Assembly (NCBI GenBank): GCA_027371625.1
Contig: DAHXMQ010000205.1
Coordinates: 1 to 8,753, forward strand
Length of the DNA: 8,753 bases
Reading direction: 5' to 3'
Source of the DNA: Candidatus Methanoperedentaceae archaeon
GTDB taxonomy: Archaea > Halobacteriota > Methanosarcinia > Methanosarcinales > Methanoperedenaceae
Shown here: positions 6,694-8,753 of the stretch, piece by piece
How the letters are laid out: each line of letters begins with the position of its first letter
Position numbering within the stretch: position 1 is the stretch's first letter
The notes under the pieces: generated by a model
Told to the model about the DNA's origin: nothing
What the model saw: only the letters and a program-made list of their open reading frames with translations
The model's database searches: none
Translations under genes and position numbers: made by a program

Positions 6694-6765
6694 AGTCCCG
6701 TAGGGTAGTGGTCAATCCTTCTGGCCTTTGGAGCCGGAGACGGCGGTTCGAATCCGCCCGGGACT
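6694..6765 (+). tRNA. tRNA-Gln (anticodon TTG)
   Basis: All arms can be drawn. The acceptor AGTCCCG pairs fully with CGGGACT at the 3' end. The D arm GGGT...ATCC, the anticodon stem CTGGC/GCCGG around loop CTTTGGA (anticodon TTG at 6728-6730), and the T arm GGCGG-TTCGAAT-CCGCC are all present. The gene is 72 bases with no intron and no encoded CCA. The A1-U72 end pair is typical of archaeal tRNA-Gln, where it serves as an identity element for the GatDE amidotransferase that makes Gln-tRNA from Glu-tRNA. There is no obvious poly-T terminator directly after it. Confidence 0.96.
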
Positions 6766-6923
6766 ATAATACACAACGACTAACCACAAACCACAATTCA
6801 TATATACATGCGCATGTATATGTACATAATAATCTTAATAATTAATAAGGAGTGAGCAGTAGGGCGATGAGACTCCTTTGCATAGTTGATGCTATTTACC
6901 TTTAGCAGGGTGGTGGTAAAACG
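6766..6923 (+). promoter_or_regulatory. Promoter and leader region of the zinc-ribbon/ATPase genes
   Basis: This spacer after the tRNA holds CATATATA (6799-6806) as a TATA candidate, overlapped by a perfect palindrome. An AT-rich tract follows at 6825-6848, then AAGGAG (6847-6852), then a GTG/ATG frame of at most 17 codons that ends in TAG at 6903-6905. A GGTGGT stretch (6911-6916) comes before the likely start of the zinc-ribbon gene. The short frame could be a leader peptide or just chance. Confidence 0.4.
6802..6821. repeat. Perfect 20-bp palindrome, operator-like
   Basis: The half-site ATATACATGC is followed at once by its exact reverse complement GCATGTATAT, with no spacer. It overlaps the TATA-like CATATATA upstream of the zinc-ribbon and ATPase genes, the expected place for a repressor dimer to block TBP/TFB. 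It is 37 bases after the tRNA end, so it could also form a hairpin in the tRNA 3' trailer. Confidence 0.7.
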
Positions 6924-7241
6924 ATAATATGTGAGTGCGGAGAGATCATCACGGGTTTTACATTTAGAGATTATATAAAAACTTCTGCAGGTCCTTCAAC
7001 CCCAACTATAGGACACGAAAAGTGCGGTCACGTATTCAATTTTATTGATGATAAGATGACCAAGAAATATTCATCTAGGAAAGAACTGAAAAGTCTCGCC
7101 ATGAAGTTTACAGAGAAAAATAGATTTGATGATGCAAGCAGAGAGAGATTTCTGATTGAAGTGGACAGGCTGAAGTCGAGCGGAAATCTATCCGATCGTG
7201 ACATACTGGTTATAGCATTTCAAAGATTGCAAAATAAATAA
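6924..7241 (+). CDS. Small zinc-ribbon protein with non-standard start (ATA?)
   Basis: The open frame after a TAG at 6903-6905 reads IICECGEIITGFTF..., then PTIGHEKCGHVFNF, then a helical, charged second half ending FQRLQNK. CxCG and the later CGH supply ligands for a zinc ribbon. There is no ATG, GTG or TTG before these cysteines: the first ATG in frame is at 7056, which would leave only a 61-residue C-terminal part. GGTGGT at 6911-6916 lies eight bases before ATA at 6924, so an ATA start giving 105 residues is the simplest reading. Alternatives are a start mutation (ATG to ATA, making it poorly expressed), readthrough of the in-frame TAG from GTG 6852, or the short ATG form only. The protein lies upstream of the AAA ATPase on the same strand and may belong to its operon. 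Its function is unknown. Confidence 0.6.
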   Translation: MICECGEIITGFTFRDYIKTSAGPSTPTIGHEKCGHVFNFIDDKMTKKYSSRKELKSLAMKFTEKNRFDDASRERFLIEVDRLKSSGNLSDRDILVIAFQRLQNK

Positions 7242-7263
7242 TGCGAAGCTATAAGGAAGTTCA

Positions 7264-7353
7264 TTGAAAGCGCATGGGGTTGATGTAGAATATCCTGAAT
7301 ACGGCAAGTACACTTTCGAAAACGAGGCAAAAATTGCTTGGAATGCTCCATGA
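7264..7353 (+). CDS. Possible 29-codon ORF between zinc-ribbon and ATPase genes
   Basis: A TTG at 7264 follows AAGGA (7253-7257) at six bases and opens a 29-residue frame, MKAHGVDVEYPEYGKYTFEN and so on to a TGA at 7351-7353. The composition (acidic, with several Tyr and one Trp) looks coding rather than random. It overlaps the start of the ATPase gene by about 10-20 bases in another frame. It may be a genuine microprotein, the remnant of a longer gene, or an N-terminal piece of the ATPase separated by a frameshift. I do not recognise it. Confidence 0.3.
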   Translation: MKAHGVDVEYPEYGKYTFENEAKIAWNAP

Positions 7354-8753
7354 TTCGGCTGAACAAATCGATGAAAGCAAAACTCTACAGTTGCTTGAAA
7401 ATAAAATTAAATTCGACAGTATGACCCCTTATGAAAACAACTTTGAACATCTTCTTGATGAGCTTCATCGGATTTATTTAATAGTCAGTCATTGGGTTAG
7501 AAAATGGATGTCAGAGCACCAGTCGGATGTAGATGGTTTCCGGGGCTTATACATCTCAGAGGATGAAGTAAATGCAATTCTGCGTACCCCTGAATCGAAT
7601 GTGGATGTGCACCCCGACTTAGAACTTGAGAAGATTGAAATAATAACCCGTGAAATCCATAAAAAGAAAGTTGAAAGCATAAAACAGGGAAAGGAGTTGC
7701 GTCTTCACATCTTATCAGAACTTTTTCGTCTTGACCCTTTTGAAATGGACATTCTCTTAACCTGCCTGGCGCCAGAACTGGATCTACGATATGAAAAGCT
7801 GTATTCCTACCTCCAAGATGATGCGACCAAGAAGATGCCCAGCGTTAATCTGGTGATTAATCTTCTCGGTTTTTCTATGGAAGAAAAGTTAAAGGCAAGG
7901 GGATATTTTTCGTCAACATCACACCTGATCAAGAACCGTCTTGTCTATCTGATAGGGGATAGCCAGCTTCCTCTTTTATCCAAATCCGTTAAGGTCGATG
8001 AGAGGATAATCAGCTTTCTCCTCGGCAACAACGAAATAGACCAGAGCATACGGAATTTCTCGGCAATAATAGAGCCAAAAAGGTCGTTTTACGACCTTAT
8101 TTCAGTTGATGGTACTAAAAACAGGTTATTTGAGATAATAAAGTCCAACACAAAAATTCCAATGTTCTTCTTCCACGGGCAATACGGGACTGGAAAAAAG
8201 ATGACTGCTGAGGCTATTTGTAAAGAGTCAGGAACATCTCTACTTCTTGTAGATTCAAAGTCCTTGAAAGGGAGCGAATACTTTGAAATTCTAAAACTTA
8301 TCATTCGCGAAGCTCTGTTGCAGAAATCATCCGTGTATCTTGAGGGATTTGATTGTCTAATCGAGAAGGATGCTGCCGCTATGACAGGCATTATTCAAGA
8401 GATGGATGAACTTCCAAAAATGGTTTTTCTATCTGGTGAACTCCCATGGGAGCCTGCAGATGTATTAAAAAAACATTGCTTCATTAGCATCGCCTTTCCA
8501 TTACCTTCCTTCGCATTGCGCAAAAGGCTATGGGAGTCCTTTTTGAACGGCAATACATCCAGTGACACAGGTATCAGCGCCCTTGCCAGTAAATTCAGAT
8601 TCAGTGGGGGCAGGATAAAAGATGCCATCTTCACTGCGCGCAACATTGCAATGGCAAAAAAGCCAGGTGTACCTGAGTTATCCTTGGAGAATCTTTATGA
8701 AGGCTGCAAGGCGCAGTCCAACAAGAATCTATGCGCATTCGCTACAATTATTG
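7334..8753 (+). CDS. eCIS-type AAA+ ATPase with N-terminal winged-helix domain, 3' end cut by window
   Basis: An uninterrupted frame of 473 codons runs off the right edge. Residues 1-65 are helical. FRGLYIS (69-75) and LDPFEMDILLTCLAPELDLRYEKLYSYLQDD (133-163) are hallmark blocks of the winged-helix N-terminal region of the large AAA+ ATPases in extracellular contractile injection loci (Afp15/PVC15-like). A first AAA+ domain follows, with a P-loop-like HGQYGTGKK (281-289; Lys where Ser/Thr is usual) and a weak Walker B, VYLEGFD (334-340). CKAQSNKNL (458-466) is the characteristic linker before the second, normally catalytic, AAA+ domain, which lies outside the window. In eCIS this ATPase is thought to help particle assembly or loading. 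The start is TTG 7334 (GAGG six bases upstream) or ATG 7343; a TAG at 7286 bounds the frame. The family call is from memory. Confidence 0.85.
   Translation, partial: MLGMLHDSAEQIDESKTLQLLENKIKFDSMTPYENNFEHLLDELHRIYLIVSHWVRKWMSEHQSDVDGFRGLYISEDEVNAILRTPESNVDVHPDLELEKIEIITREIHKKKVESIKQGKELRLHILSELFRLDPFEMDILLTCLAPELDLRYEKLYSYLQDDATKKMPSVNLVINLLGFSMEEKLKARGYFSSTSHLIKNRLVYLIGDSQLPLLSKSVKVDERIISFLLGNNEIDQSIRNFSAIIEPKRSFYDLISVDGTKNRLFEIIKSNTKIPMFFFHGQYGTGKKMTAEAICKESGTSLLLVDSKSLKGSEYFEILKLIIREALLQKSSVYLEGFDCLIEKDAAAMTGIIQEMDELPKMVFLSGELPWEPADVLKKHCFISIAFPLPSFALRKRLWESFLNGNTSSDTGISALASKFRFSGGRIKDAIFTARNIAMAKKPGVPELSLENLYEGCKAQSNKNLCAFATII

Noticed and set aside
6852..6905. Pyrrolysine at the in-frame TAG as the main explanation
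   Set aside because: The 17 codons upstream are not convincingly coding and no pyl genes are visible; kept only as one alternative under the start-codon finding.
6850..6905. C/D-box small RNA (GCGATGA and GTTGATG look like C and C' boxes)
   Set aside because: No CTGA D box lies at the right distance, so the set is incomplete.
7489..8646. Three reverse-strand open frames (63, 100 and 83 codons)
   Set aside because: They lie opposite the uninterrupted AAA+ ATPase frame, which has strong family motifs; they are shadows.
1..8753. CRISPR array
   Set aside because: No regularly spaced repeats of 24-40 bases are present anywhere in the window.

Overview
The window looks like a piece of an archaeal chromosome, most likely from the Methanosarcinales/ANME side of the Euryarchaeota (a Methanoperedens-like organism is a guess from general resemblance, not shown). 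The support is a tRNA-Gln with the archaeal A1-U72 end pair, an archaeal-type insertion sequence paired with a DUF2080 small protein, AT-rich TATA-like promoters, frequent TTG starts, and short coupled operons.

Left part (1-3583). Three tightly packed forward genes open the window: a membrane protein cut by the left edge (DUF3796-like), a small Xre-type regulator, and an FMN-dependent nitroreductase-family protein. They run tail to tail into a large reverse-strand radical SAM protein with a B12-binding-like N-terminal domain and an extra C-terminal cysteine cluster.

Middle part (3584-5210). A promoter-bearing gap separates the radical SAM gene from a forward pair: a 48-residue four-cysteine protein with a TTG start and a strong Shine-Dalgarno sequence, directly abutted by an ArsB-like membrane transporter of 427 residues. 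The small gene is easily missed because of its size and start codon.

Mobile part (5211-6658). A complete 1.26-kb insertion sequence carries a DDE transposase on the reverse strand and a divergent DUF2080 protein. It has about 20-bp imperfect terminal inverted repeats and a 9-10-bp target duplication. It sits just upstream of the likely promoter of the tRNA-Gln gene (6694-6765).

Right part (6766-8753). Downstream of the tRNA lie a perfect 20-bp palindrome overlapping a TATA-like stretch, then a zinc-ribbon protein gene whose reading frame has no standard start codon ahead of its first cysteine pair, then a possible 29-codon ORF. The last gene is a long open frame running off the right edge. 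It encodes the winged-helix plus first AAA+ domain of an ATPase of the kind found in extracellular contractile injection system (eCIS, Afp/PVC-like) loci. This is the most interesting part of the window: it suggests that an archaeal contractile injection cluster may start here and continue beyond the edge, although no structural eCIS gene is visible.
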